Positions 46,208 through 57,766 of a stretch of 64,000 nt of DNA are shown piece by piece; the first letter of the stretch is position 1; each line of letters starts with the position of its first letter. The notes beneath the pieces are model-generated. The model was not told the origin of the DNA. It saw only the letters and a list, made by a program, of their open reading frames with translations, and did not search any database. Where the stretch lies: positions 878,501 through 942,500 of the forward strand of contig JACVTC010000052.1 of assembly GCA_016946835.1 (NCBI GenBank), read 5' to 3'. Source of the DNA: Neocallimastix lanati (nom. inval.) (taxonomy: Eukaryota > Neocallimastigomycota > Neocallimastigomycetes > Neocallimastigales > Neocallimastigaceae). The position numbers and the translations under genes are program-made.

Positions 46208-47011
46208 CTAACTGACACATAGAGAAAATTCTTTAACTGTATTATTATTAATATGAGTGTTATTAATATTATTGGAATTATTATAATTGATTGAACTGAA
46301 ATTTGAATTTGAATCTGAGCTTGAAACTGAATTTAAACATAAATTTGAAATTGAACTTGAACTTGTACTTGAACTTGAACTTGAACTTGAACTTGTACTT
46401 GAACTTGTACTTGAACTTGTACTTGAACTTGAACTTGAAATTGTACTTGAACTTGGACTTGAACTTGAACTTGAACCTGTACTTGAACTTGTACTTAAAC
46501 TTGTACTTGAACTTGAACTTGAGCTTGTACTTGAACTTGAACATGAATCTGTATTTGAACTTGAATTTGAATTTTGACTTGAATCTGCATTTGAATTTGA
46601 AGTAGTGAATAAGTTGATATTATAAGATGAATTCACTTTTTCTGATAAGGCAAAATGTTTCCTTTTGAGTGAAGAAAAACTGTATTTATGATTCCTTTTG
46701 CTACAATTAATAACATTAATTGAAGCACGTTTGAAACTATTAACAATACAATCAGTAATAGATGTTAATTCTTCTTCATTACCTACTATTTTAATTTTAA
46801 AGAATGCATCATTAAAATTAGCAATACGTTTAACTGATAAAACTTTATCATTTAATTCATTCAGAGTTTTCTTTAAATGTCTTCTCATTTTGATTTCTGG
46901 CCAAGATCGAAGTCCGCGGATAAAGAGTAGTTTCGTATTCTCCATTGGTATACCGTGGCACCTTGAACCTCTTAGAATGAAATTCTTATTTCTTATAAAT
47001 TGGATTTCCAT
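46208..47011 (-). CDS. LINE-C ORF1-like segment, RRM-like with Ser-rich tail
   Basis: 267 residues from ATG 47011. Residues about 25-115 (TKLLFIRGL..., then Lys/Arg-rich helices and FKIKIVG) look like an RRM-type fold, as in nucleic-acid-binding ORF1 proteins of LINEs. Then a Ser/Thr tract (about 150-225), coded by a TTGAAC/TTGTAC hexamer repeat, and an Asn-rich end. The stop is a TAG directly before the endonuclease WNTNGW-like start and in the same frame. A Trp codon mutated to stop would make ORF1 and ORF2 originally one polyprotein. The RRM call is by pattern only. Confidence 0.6.
   Translation of the reverse strand: MEIQFIRNKNFILRGSRCHGIPMENTKLLFIRGLRSWPEIKMRRHLKKTLNELNDKVLSVKRIANFNDAFFKIKIVGNEEELTSITDCIVNSFKRASINVINCSKRNHKYSFSSLKRKHFALSEKVNSSYNINLFTTSNSNADSSQNSNSSSNTDSCSSSSTSSSSSSSTSLSTSSSTGSSSSSSPSSSTISSSSSSTSSSTSSSTSSSSSSSSSTSSSSISNLCLNSVSSSDSNSNFSSINYNNSNNINNTHINNNTVKEFSLCVS
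46340..46580. repeat. Hexamer repeat inside ORF1
   Basis: ACTTGAACTTGT-type six-base units encode the Ser/Thr tract on the minus strand. Other frames give artefactual Leu/Glu and Lys/Phe repeats. Confidence 0.9.
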
Positions 47012-47030
47012 AATAGTAATAAAAAACTAA

Positions 47031-47537
47031 AAATTAATAACTAAAAAAAAAATAAAAAAAAGTCAATTTTTATTATAAAGTCTTAAGTATAATGAGAATT
47101 GTAATAATTTTATATCTTTTTGGAGTAAATAATTTCGATAATTAGTAGTTTGTTGAATGATTGAAAAATAATTTGATTTAGCACTTTTTTCAGTATATTA
47201 TTTAAATTGAATATCATAAAGTATTTAATGACTAAGATTGAATTGATGAAATAAAATGGCACAAAATTAGTAAAGAGTTAAATAAATTACTACAAGATTT
47301 AGAGTGAATCAATCTCTTACAACGTGATACATGAAATATAAAGTTGAAATACAATTGAATACAATAGATTCTTACATGAGAATAGTAATACTACATGAAA
47401 ATAGAAATACAATGAAAATGTATTACTAATTCTTGGGTGTAACTTATTTAACAATGTTCCAAAAATGCACCATTATATTCCGCAGTGAGTGTTCACCAGA
47501 AAAATTTTACCAATAACATTACCATTGCGCATAATGT

Positions 47538-47539
<2 letters not shown>
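47031..47539. other. AT-rich DNA without recognisable genes
   Basis: Flank upstream of LINE-C. It includes slightly richer sequence at 47420-47535 but no ORF or known repeat. Confidence 0.5.
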
Positions 47540-47614
<75 letters not shown>

Positions 47615-47846
47615 CAGGGAAGAGAATACACTTCCAAAACTTTATTAAATTTTATTTTAAAAAATACATGTAGGTGAAAAGTACATTTGAAATTAAAAAT
47701 AAAAAAATAAAAAATAAAAAAATAAAAAAGCTCGAAAATACTATGTATTTCGGCAAGTTGTACTATGCGGGAATTTTTCCCTTCCTATCAAATAAAAAAG
47801 AAATAAAACCTAGAAGTAACATCTTTAAAATAGATAGTGTGGTGTC
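47540..47846 (-). mobile_element. Short 5'-truncated LINE-B-type 3' end
   Basis: About 70 T, then the 3' UTR TAGACAGGGAAGAGAATACA... up to GATAGTGTGGTGTC. It is flanked by a 13-bp duplication GCATAATGTTATT (47529-47541, 47847-47859). It is a clean target-primed insertion on the minus strand. Confidence 0.9.
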
Positions 47847-47869
47847 GCATAATGTTATTAATTAACACA

Positions 47870-47995
47870 AAATATAACTTTACTACTATTTTGCACCAGT
47901 ACTGTGGATCTACTTTATAAGAGTAAAGTTAATTCCCCTTGCAGGCGATTTAAATACATAAATCGAGTACACCCCTGCTCGGGGGAATAATGAAT
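47870..47995. ncRNA. Structured G/C-richer island, candidate non-coding RNA
   Basis: CTTTACT/AGTAAAG encloses about 40 bases. Next, ATTCCCC/GGGGAAT, GCAGG/CCTGC and CGATTTA/TAAATCG nest into one three-stem rod (about 47932-47990). No tRNA A/B boxes or hammerhead core are present. Strand and function are unknown. Confidence 0.35.
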
Positions 47996-48090
47996 CATCA
48001 ATCTAAAAGATCGACAAATTAAAGGTATTAATTAATACTATAAAAAAAAAAATAATAATAAAATAAATACATATTGTAAATATTAAAAAA

Positions 48091-48121
<31 letters not shown>

Positions 48122-48670
48122 TAAAAATAAAAATAAAATTTAAACACATTTTCAACTTCTAAAACACTAAAAAAAAAAAAAATAATAATAAAAGATTTTT
48201 ATAGATATATTTTATATATATATATATAGATTTTTATTAATTAATTATTTATTCTTTTTTTTTTTTTACATCTTTATAGATTGAATTTATTCACTCCTCT
48301 TTATTATTTTATTACTTTATAAAATAGAATAATTATTTATTCTTTTTTTTAAAAATTTTTTAGTTTATGTTCTGTTTATATACTATTTTTTTTTTTGTTG
48401 TATTCTTTTATTTTTTTTTTTAATTGAAAGATATATATAATGTTTTAATTATAAATAATTAAATACTAAAAAAATAAATTAAAATTTTTAATATTAAAAT
48501 TTATGTGGGTTATCTTTTATATGTATATATATTATAATTTTTTATCATCTTGCCCTAATATATAAAAAAAAAAAAAAAAAAAAAAAAAAATGTAAAAAAA
48601 AAATATATATATACTTTTTTATTTATATATATTCTCTTTTTTTTCTTTTCTTTTTTTTTTTTTTTTTTGT
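47996..48670. other. AT-rich spacer before the transketolase 3' end
   Basis: A and T runs, (AAT)n near 48090 and short AT repeats. No gene is seen. Confidence 0.6.
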
Positions 48671-48671
48671 A

Positions 48672-48686
48672 TTTATTCATTTTATT
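48672..48686 (-). terminator. Transketolase poly(A) signals
   Basis: Two AATAAA hexamers on the minus strand about 50-60 bases after the stop codon. Confidence 0.45.
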
Positions 48687-48732
48687 TACTTAAAACTTAT
48701 AAAGGGATTTTTCAAGTTAAAATAAAATTAAC

Positions 48733-51731
48733 TTAGAGAGACATTTTTGGGAATTCTTCAATTAATTCCTTAGCCTTCTTAGCAACTTCAGTTGGAACAA
48801 GACCAAAGTGTTCAAAGACCTTAGCAGCTGGAGCAGATAAACCGAAGGTATCAATACCAATAGACTTGTTAGCGTACTTAGCCCAACCGAAAGTAGTACC
48901 AGCTTCAACACTAAGCTTTGGAATACCCTTTGGTAAGACCTTGTTAACGTAATCAGCACCTTGAGCTTCGAATAAGGAGAAGCATGGAATAGAGACAACA
49001 CGAGATGGAATACCTTCTTCCTTTAATAACTTAGCAGCATCAACACATAAGGAAACTTCAGAACCAGTAGCAACGAAAACAATCTTAGCATCTGGGGCAT
49101 CTTGTAAGATGTAACCACCCTTTAAAGCATTTTCAATAGAAGAACCTTCTAATTGTGGTAAGTTTTGACGAGTTAAACATAAGACAGATGGAGTAGTCTT
49201 ACTAGTTAAAGCTTGAAGATAGGCAGCAGAAACTTCATTACCATCAGCTGGACGAATAACGTTTAAGTTTGGTTGAGCTCTTAACATGGCGTAAGTTTCA
49301 ATAGGTTGATGGGTTGGACCATCTTCACCAACACCAATGGAATCGTGAGTCATAATATAGACAACTTGATGATGAGAGATAGAACTTAAACGAACAGCAC
49401 CAAGAGCATATGGAATGAAGTTTAAGAAACCAGCACCGAATGGAATGATACCACAACCGTAGGCAGACATACCGTTCATAACAGCGGCCATACCGTGTTC
49501 TCTGACACCAAAGTGGAAGTAACGACCAGAGTAATCACCAATACCAGAGTCTGGAGCTTGGAAGTCCTTAGCTTCCTTCCATTTAGTAAGGTTAGAAGCA
49601 GTTAAATCAGCAGAACCACCAATGAATTCTGGAAGAGCTTCACAAATAGCATTAAGAACAGTTTCAGATAACTTTCTAGTGGCAATAGCCTTATCTTGTG
49701 GAGTGTATCTTGGTAATAATTTTTCCCAACCTTCTGGTAATTTACCGCTAACACGTCTCTTAATTTCAGCAGCTTCCTTTGGATATTCAGCAGCGTACTT
49801 TTCGAAAAGAGCGTTCCATTCCTTTTCGGAATCAATACCCTTGTGGTTAACACCTTCGTATAACTTTTGAACATCATCTGGAACATCAAAAGTCTTAGAT
49901 GGATCTAAACCAAAGACTTCCTTAATTCTAGCAACTTCTTCAGCCTTAAGTGGAGAACCGTGAACCTTTGGAGTACCTTGAAGGTTAGAACCGAAACCAA
50001 TAGTAGTACGAATGTAAATAATAGTTGGTCTAGTAGTATCCTTCTTAGCTTCTTCAATAGCCTTAGCGATGGAGTCAAGATCGTTATCACCATCGGCAAC
50101 TCTAAGAACTTGCCAGCCGTAGGCAGTGAAACGAGTGCAAACATCTTCAGTGAATTGAACCTTAAGTTCACCTTTATTATTTATTTAAAAAATTATTTAA
50201 AAATAAAAAATTAATATCACTATTTATAACTTTCTTTATTATTTTTCAATATCTTTTTATAAAAAAAATTAATATCATTATTTATAACTCTCTTTCTTAT
50301 TTTTCAATATCCTATTTTTTTAAAAAAAAAAATTAATTATCCTCTATATCTCTTCGTTATTTTTTATTTCTATCTTTTAATTAATTCTATATTTAATATT
50401 GCTTCAACAAAATTATTCTCATTTTTTTTACAATATTTCAAATATAATAAATATAATTACCATCAATTTGAATGTTATTAGCATCGTAAAGAACGATTAA
50501 TTTTCCTAACTTGAAGTGACTATACATAATTTTTTTTAAAGAAAATTTTATTTAAATTATTTATAATTAGTAAAAAATAATAAAGATTTGTGAATAAAAA
50601 AACTAATGATAATAATAAATTAAATAAATAATTACCCAGCCATGGAAGCAGCTTCAGAAGCAACACCTTCTTGTAAACAACCATCACCACAAATAGCGTA
50701 AGTGTAGTTGTTGAAAATTTCATAACCTGGACGGTTGAAAGTAGCAGCTAAATGAGCTTCAGCAATAGCTAAACCAACAGCGTTACTAATACCTTGACCT
50801 AAAGGACCAGTAGTAACTTCAATACCATCAGTCATACCACGTTCTGGGTGACCTGGAGTACTATTTTAATGAAATTAATTTATCAATTAATTCAAAAAAA
50901 AAAATAAATATTAAGTTATTATCTTTTTAACACATACTCTTTATATTAATATTATTTCTATATTTTATTATAAAATAAATAACTTACATGGATTGGTATT
51001 GTCTGAAGTTCTTTAAGTCTTCTAAAGTAATCTTGTAACCTAATAAATAGTTAAGAACATATTGAAGAGTACAACAGTGACCATTGGATAAAACGAATCT
51101 ATCACGATTTAACTATTTGTAATAATATATTAAAAAATAATAATATATATATATATTTTTTGTTATTTTATTGCTTTTTAATATTTCTTTTATTATATTA
51201 TTTTCATTATTTTATTTATCCAGCTTAAACTTTTTAACTCTACTATTGATCAATTATATTATTCTTTAATTTCTTATTTATAAAACTTTATTTTTTTATT
51301 TTTTTTTTACAAAAAATATATAATTAAATATATCCCAATAAAATAATATCCAAAAATTTTTTTAATTTTTTTTCCTGATATTTTTTGTCTCTTCTTATTT
51401 TTTTTTTTTTTTTATTTTGCCTTATTTATAATTTATATTTTTTTTTTTTTTTTGCCTTTCATAATTCTATATTTTTTTTTATCTTTATTAAGAAAAATAT
51501 ATAATATATATTTTCATTATTTATTATTTTAAATTTTTTTTTCTATTTATTTACCCATTGGGAGTTGTTTGGATTACACTTAAAGAATCTAGTGAATAAG
51601 ACGTGAGCCATTGGAGCACAACCCATTGGAGCACCTGGGTGACCAGAGTTGGCCTTAGTAACCATATCGGCAGCAACCATACGAATGGTGTTAACAGCAC
51701 GTTTGTCGACTTCAGTAAATTGGGCAGACAT
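48733..51731 (-). CDS. Transketolase, five exons
   Basis: Transfers two-carbon ketol units between sugar phosphates in the cytosolic non-oxidative pentose phosphate pathway, using thiamine diphosphate and a divalent metal. Exons by GT-AG rules: 51731-51555, 51112-50988, 50860-50636, 50519-50461 and 50171-48733. Introns are 442, 127, 116 and 289 nt. The sum is 2025 nt, 674 residues, normal for the family, and every junction keeps frame. Visible motifs: SGHPGAPMG near residue 30, FVLSNGH, SITPGHPE, GPLGQG, the ThDP motif GDGCLQEG...[10 protein letters not shown], the catalytic glutamate in [11 protein letters not shown] and [13 protein letters not shown]. The ATG is the first in frame and precedes [17 protein letters not shown]. 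The exons are far richer in G/C than the introns. All expected parts are present. Confidence 0.96.
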
Positions 51732-53300
51732 CTTTTTTATTTTTTATATTTTATATATAAATAAATTTATAATATTTATTATTCACGATAAAAAATTATT
51801 TTAAGCGTGACTTCTCTAAATTAGTCTTTTCGTCGTTATTTTATACTCTTTTTTAAATTTAGAATTTATAATATTAAAATCAATATTGTTTATATATATT
51901 AAACATTATATTAATTTAGATTTTATCATATATTATTATTTTTTTTTAAATGTATATTTAATTTTTTTAATTATATATATAAAACTATATATTTTTTTTT
52001 TTTTATTATTATTATTATTTTTATGTTAAATTATTCTATAGTTTATATTTTAAATGATACATTTTAAATTATACCATATTTTATCTATTGATTTTAATAT
52101 ATTTTATTATTTAATAAATTATATTGCATAGTACTTTTTATAATATATACAAAAAATATCTATTTTATATTTATTTTACATTATTTTTATTGTTTTTTTT
52201 TTAATATTTATATGTATAATATATTGTATATTATTTATTATATATTTAAATTTGTATCATAAAATATAGATTTAATTGTATTAATTAATATTCTACCATA
52301 TATTATATATTTGATATCATATATTAAATTAATTTAAATAATAATTATTTTAAAATATATTATCTATATATTCTATTTAACATCTTAATACTAATCAATA
52401 TTTATTATTTAATATATGTTTTATATATATTAAATTTTATTTTATAAAAAATGTACAATGAATAATTTGTACGATACTCTTTTTCCTTTAATTCAAAAAA
52501 TTTAAATCTAAAAATTTAAATTAAATTTTTATTTAAAGACTATTTTAACCAAATATAATTAATTTGAATATAAAAATATATTATTATTTATGATAATAAA
52601 ATAAATAAATAAATAAATAAATTATAAATAAATAAAAATTAAAATAATTAAATAATACATAATTAAATAATAAATAAGTAGTTAAATATTAAACAATAAA
52701 AAATTATATATTTATTTTCATATATATTTATAAACCTTTGAATGATTATCATCATTAAGAAGGTAAACTGTAAATAAAAATGGGATAATTTTAAAAGTAA
52801 ATTTTATTTATTTATTATTATTTTGTTTATTCTAGCAAATAACATTTACTGATTAATTTATCGAGTAAAAATAAAATAAAATGGTCAACATTAGAAATAA
52901 AAAAAAAATAAAAAAAAAAACTTGATTTAAAAAAAATTATTATAAACAGATGAACGTACTTTAAATAATTCTATATAGCTGTATCTATTATTTTTATTTT
53001 ACTTTAATTAATTTTATTATTTATTCATTTATTCAAAAAAAATTTTTTTCTTTTCTTTATTTTATTATATATTATTGTTATATTATATTTTATTTATATT
53101 ATTTTATTTTTTATAGTGTTGACTTTAATAATAATATGACTTTTTTAAAAATAATAATAATATTAATAATTATCTTTTATAAACCTGACCATCATAATAT
53201 AAAAATTTAATTTAACCATAAATATAAAATTTATTTTCTAAAAGAAAAAAAATTATACATTAGTCCTCTATAGTAATAATGTATTGTATTAGATATTTTT
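51732..53300. other. Transketolase 5' flank, AT-rich
   Basis: T runs at 51936 and 51990 and extended AT-rich DNA. No TATA box can be distinguished from background and no gene is recognised. Confidence 0.5.
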
Positions 53301-53386
53301 TATTTATCAAGCCACATTAATAGGTAATTACAATAATTTATTTCATGGTACATTTATTGTATTAAATTTGAATCAATGATTATTGA

Positions 53387-53437
53387 TGACTCAAATTATT
53401 TCAAATCGTAACCTTTATGAAATGCCGTTATGACTCA
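53387..53437. promoter_or_regulatory. Two TGACTCA motifs
   Basis: TGACTCA at 53387 and 53431 is the classic bZIP (Gcn4/AP-1) site. The pair stands out in DNA this poor in G/C, about 1.7 kb upstream of transketolase. Relevance is uncertain. Confidence 0.25.
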
Positions 53438-53869
53438 ACCGTAAAAAAAAATGGATGACAAAACTTTTTTTCCTTTTTTTTTTAATAAATTAAATTATTA
53501 AATGATATTGATTGAATTTAAATTTAATAACAAATAAAAAACAAAAATAAAAATAAAAAAAAAAAATAAATAACAAAAAAAAAAAATTAAGAAATAAAAT
53601 AAAAAAAATAATAAATAACTAAATAAAGTAACATATCCCAGTAGCCACAACAAAATTAGATAATTGCATATCGACAAGTCCTATTACTGAAAATAAAAAA
53701 AAAATAAACCTATAAAAATATTAAAAATTAATAATAAAGATATCATAGATTAAAAATAAATAATAAGTTAATAATAATATAAACAAAAATAAATAAAAAA
53801 TCTCAAAAAAAAATATAATACAATAAAAAAAAACTCTTCTTTATTTTTTTTTTAATTATTTTTATCCCT

Positions 53870-53904
<35 letters not shown>

Positions 53905-56375
53905 ATTGATATATTAAAGATTTCATTAAAACTTTATATATTAAAAGATTTCATATAAAATTCTATCTATTAATATATGATACAAATAAATTATAAAAAA
54001 ACTTTTTTCTAAACATATTTATTATTTTTGTAATACCTTAAAATCGATATTTTAATGTTACCTAATCTTAAAATATAATATAAATAATAAATAAAAAATG
54101 ATTTGAAAAAAAAAAAATGTAAATAATCATAATTAAATAAATCATAATAAATAAAATAAATAATAAATAAATAAAATATATAACCCATAATTAAATAAGT
54201 TATCAAATAATTAATAAATAAATAAATAAATAAATGTAATAAAGATATTATAATTATAAATTATGAATAAAGAATATATTATATTTACAACTATTAATAA
54301 TATATTTACTTTATACTGTCACCAAAAAATGATATCCTTAATAAAGTATATTTTATATAAATAAATTAAGTATTTAATCTATTCATAATATATAAATGGA
54401 AACATTTTTATAATAGCCAAAAAAAAAACTAATATTTCTAAATATTATTTCAAGTTTTATTATTTTTCTTTTAAAGTATAATCATAATAATAATATATAT
54501 AAATAATTATACATATAATAATAATAATAGATTTGGTATTTTTATTTTAATTTTACAAGTAATAACCTTTATCATTTCATAATTAATTATTATAGATGTT
54601 ATCATTTAATATATAAAGATAATTATTCCTAATTGGTATTAAAAAAAAAAAAAAAGATTTAATGTTATTGTTATTTAATATTATACTAAAAAAAAAAAAG
54701 TTTATGGTCAATATTAATATAATCTTTCAAGTAAACAAATCAATATGAATAAACAAAAAAAATTTTTTTTTTTCTTATCTATGATCAATCCAAATTTCTA
54801 TTAATACATTCAATTAATTAAATGGATGAATGAATATATATATAAATAAATATGATTAAAGAATCAAATCATCCAAATAAATGATAGATCTTCCATATTA
54901 TATTATCCAACAATTTTAAAATAGAAAAAAAAAGATGAGAGAATATATTAGGATTAAAATAATATATTAGGATTAAAATAATACATAATACATAATACAT
55001 AATACATAATATTCTTTATTAAAAAAAATATATATATGTGTATATATATATAAATATATATAAATATAAATATAAATATATTTTTTCATTTCCTAATAAT
55101 TTATATGTATGAATGAGACATTTTTTTTTCATTTTAATATTATCTCTAATATGGGAGATAAATTATTTTTCATCTATTCCATACATTAAATGAGTAATAA
55201 TTAGTAATAAATTTAATATAATAGTGATAATACTAATAAAATAAATCCCATTTAAAATAATATCAAATAATAAATAAAATAAAATTAATAAAATATAATT
55301 AAAAAAAAAAAAGTAAACATTTTAATATTCTTCAAATAGTTTAACAAAGAAAAAAAAAAAAAATTAATAACTACATATCAGTAATTCTAATTTATATAAT
55401 TATTTTAATATTTATAATAATAATAAATAATAATAATAGATAGATTATTATTAATAAAAGATAAATTCTATTATTAAATTGACATAATACTTTTTTTGAC
55501 ATAATAATAAATTATTAATAAATCATTGATAAATCATCCTGTTCATCTTCCTAAAACTTTATTACTCTAGAATAGATAGAACGTTTATTCTCATGTTTAA
55601 ATAAAATTAATATCTATTTTATATTGATTTCTTAATAAAAAAAAAGTAGAATAAAATAAAACAAAATAAATAACAGTAAAAAAATAAAATAAAAAATAAA
55701 GATGAAAACTATAAAAATAAAAACTTTAAAGTTAAAAAAAAAAAAAAGAAGATCGATGAAAATAAATCAAAGTTTATCTATTTCTATGGAGTTATAATCA
55801 TTAATATATTAATATTAAATTAAAATTAAAACTCTTTAAAAAAAAAAAAACGTTTTTTATTTTATTTTATTTTATTTTATTTTTTTTAAAAAAAAATATT
55901 AAAAATTATTAAAAATTATTAAAAATTTAATCTTTTTTTTTTTGTTTTGTTTTTATTAATGCCAATAATTAATATTATTTAAGATATGAATGTTTATTTT
56001 TTTTATATATATATATTTATACATCATCAATAAAAGTATTCTTTTCACTTTAACTCTAAAATATATATATATATATAAAATTAAAAAATATATATATTTT
56101 ATAAAATTAAAGTCTTTTAGATTTTGATTTATTAAAACTTTAAAAAAAATAATTTAAAAAAAAAATATTAATTATTAAAATCTAATAAAAATAAAAAATA
56201 AACAAAAAAAATAAACAATCAACTGCACTTCACCATTTCTCATTTTCATATTATTTGATTTTTAAAAAAATATATATATAAATAATAATAATAATAATAA
56301 ATGATTATTAATTATTTATTATTATTCATTTATTATTATTTACTATTTATTATTTATTTATTTAATATTTAATAT
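53438..56375. other. Non-coding AT-rich DNA
   Basis: A run at 53875-53902, short TA repeats near 55030 and 56060, and no credible ORF. The frame at 54009-54206 is Tyr/Ile/Phe low complexity. Confidence 0.6.
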
Positions 56376-56872
56376 TTAATATTTTAAAATTTATTATTTA
56401 TTATTTATTATTTATTTATTATTTATTATTTATTATTTATTATTTATTATTTATTATTTATTATTTATTATTTATTATTTATTATTTATTATTTATTATT
56501 TATTATTTATTATTTATTATTTATTATTTATTATTTATTATTTATTATTTATTATTTATTATTTATTATTTATTATTTATTATTTATTATTTATTATTTA
56601 TTATTTATTATTTATTATTTATTATTTATTATTTATTATTTATTATTTATTATTTATTATTTATTATTTATTATTTATTATTTATTATTTATTATTTATT
56701 ATTTATTATTTATTATTTATTATTTATTATTTATTATTTATTATTTATTATTTATTATTTATTATTTATTATTTATTATTTATTATTTATTATTTATTAT
56801 TTATTATTTATTATTTATTATTTATTATTTATTATTTATTATTTATTATTTATTATTTATTATTTATTTATC
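56376..56872. repeat. (TTTATTA)n satellite
   Basis: About 70 nearly perfect copies of a 7-bp unit. Shorter scattered blocks of the same unit continue at 57020-57200. Confidence 0.95.
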
Positions 56873-57689
56873 AAAACTATATCGTTATTTGAATATTTAA
56901 AAACTATATCATCATATAATTATCTTAGCTATTTTTCAACAATTTTAAACAAGTGCCTTCCTAATATTTTTAAATAAACATACAGGTTTTATCAACAAAC
57001 TATACAAAAAACAATTTATTATTTATTATTCAATTATTTATTATTTATTATTTATTATTTATTATTTATTTTTTATTATTTAATTATTTATTATTTATTT
57101 ATAATTTATAATTTATTATTTATTATTTATTAATTATTAATCCAATTTTTTTTTATTTATTTATTTATTACTTATTATTTATTTATTATTTATTATTATG
57201 TAAATCATATATATTGTTGTTAAGTCCTTTTCATTTAGAAATTAGATTAAATCATATTAAATCAGTAACACAATAATAAATTATAATAATTCATTTAATT
57301 CTATTAATTTAATAATAGTTATCTTTAATTCTTCTAATACGTTTTTGATAATTTAATAATAATAGTAATAGTTAACTCTATATTTTTTAATTATTATTAA
57401 TTTTAATATTAATTATTAACAATAACTATTTGACAACTATTTATCTTTGATAATAATTATTTTATTATATTCTTTAATAATAATAATAATTTTACCAATA
57501 AAAACAATAATTATTATCATCTTAATCTTAATTAAAAAATTATCTTTTTGATTTAATAATATTTTATGATATTAAACTATAATATTTAATAAATTTTAAA
57601 ATTTGGTAATACAATAAAAATAAAATTATTTACTATTATTATTTCTAAATTTGTAATTTGTATACCTTGATAAGTTGGGAATGGTCTCC

Positions 57690-57690
<1 letters not shown>

Positions 57691-57766
<76 letters not shown>
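57691..57766. repeat. (TTA)n microsatellite
   Basis: About 25 uninterrupted triplets. Confidence 0.95.

Larger units (their letters stand above)
42288..47030 (-). mobile_element. LINE-C, near full-length non-LTR retrotransposon
   Basis: About 4.7 kb from an A-rich 5' leader near 47030 to a poly(A) tail at 42288-42319, with AATAAAG just before the tail. It carries an ORF1-like segment, endonuclease, RT and a CCHC knuckle in that order. It belongs to a family distinct from LINE-A/B. The coding region has one in-frame stop and two frameshifts, so it is defective. Clade (L1-like or Tad-like) cannot be fixed; no RNase H is seen. Confidence 0.85.

Noticed and set aside
46281-46605. Leu/Glu, Leu/Asn and Lys/Phe repeat ORFs
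   Set aside because: They are other frames of the hexamer repeat that encodes the Ser-rich part of LINE-C ORF1.
47930-47995. A tRNA gene
   Set aside because: No cloverleaf, no GGTTCRA box and no anticodon arm fit. The fold is a single rod.
54009-54206. 65-residue minus-strand ORF
   Set aside because: Tyr/Phe/Ile-only composition is typical of translated AT-rich DNA.
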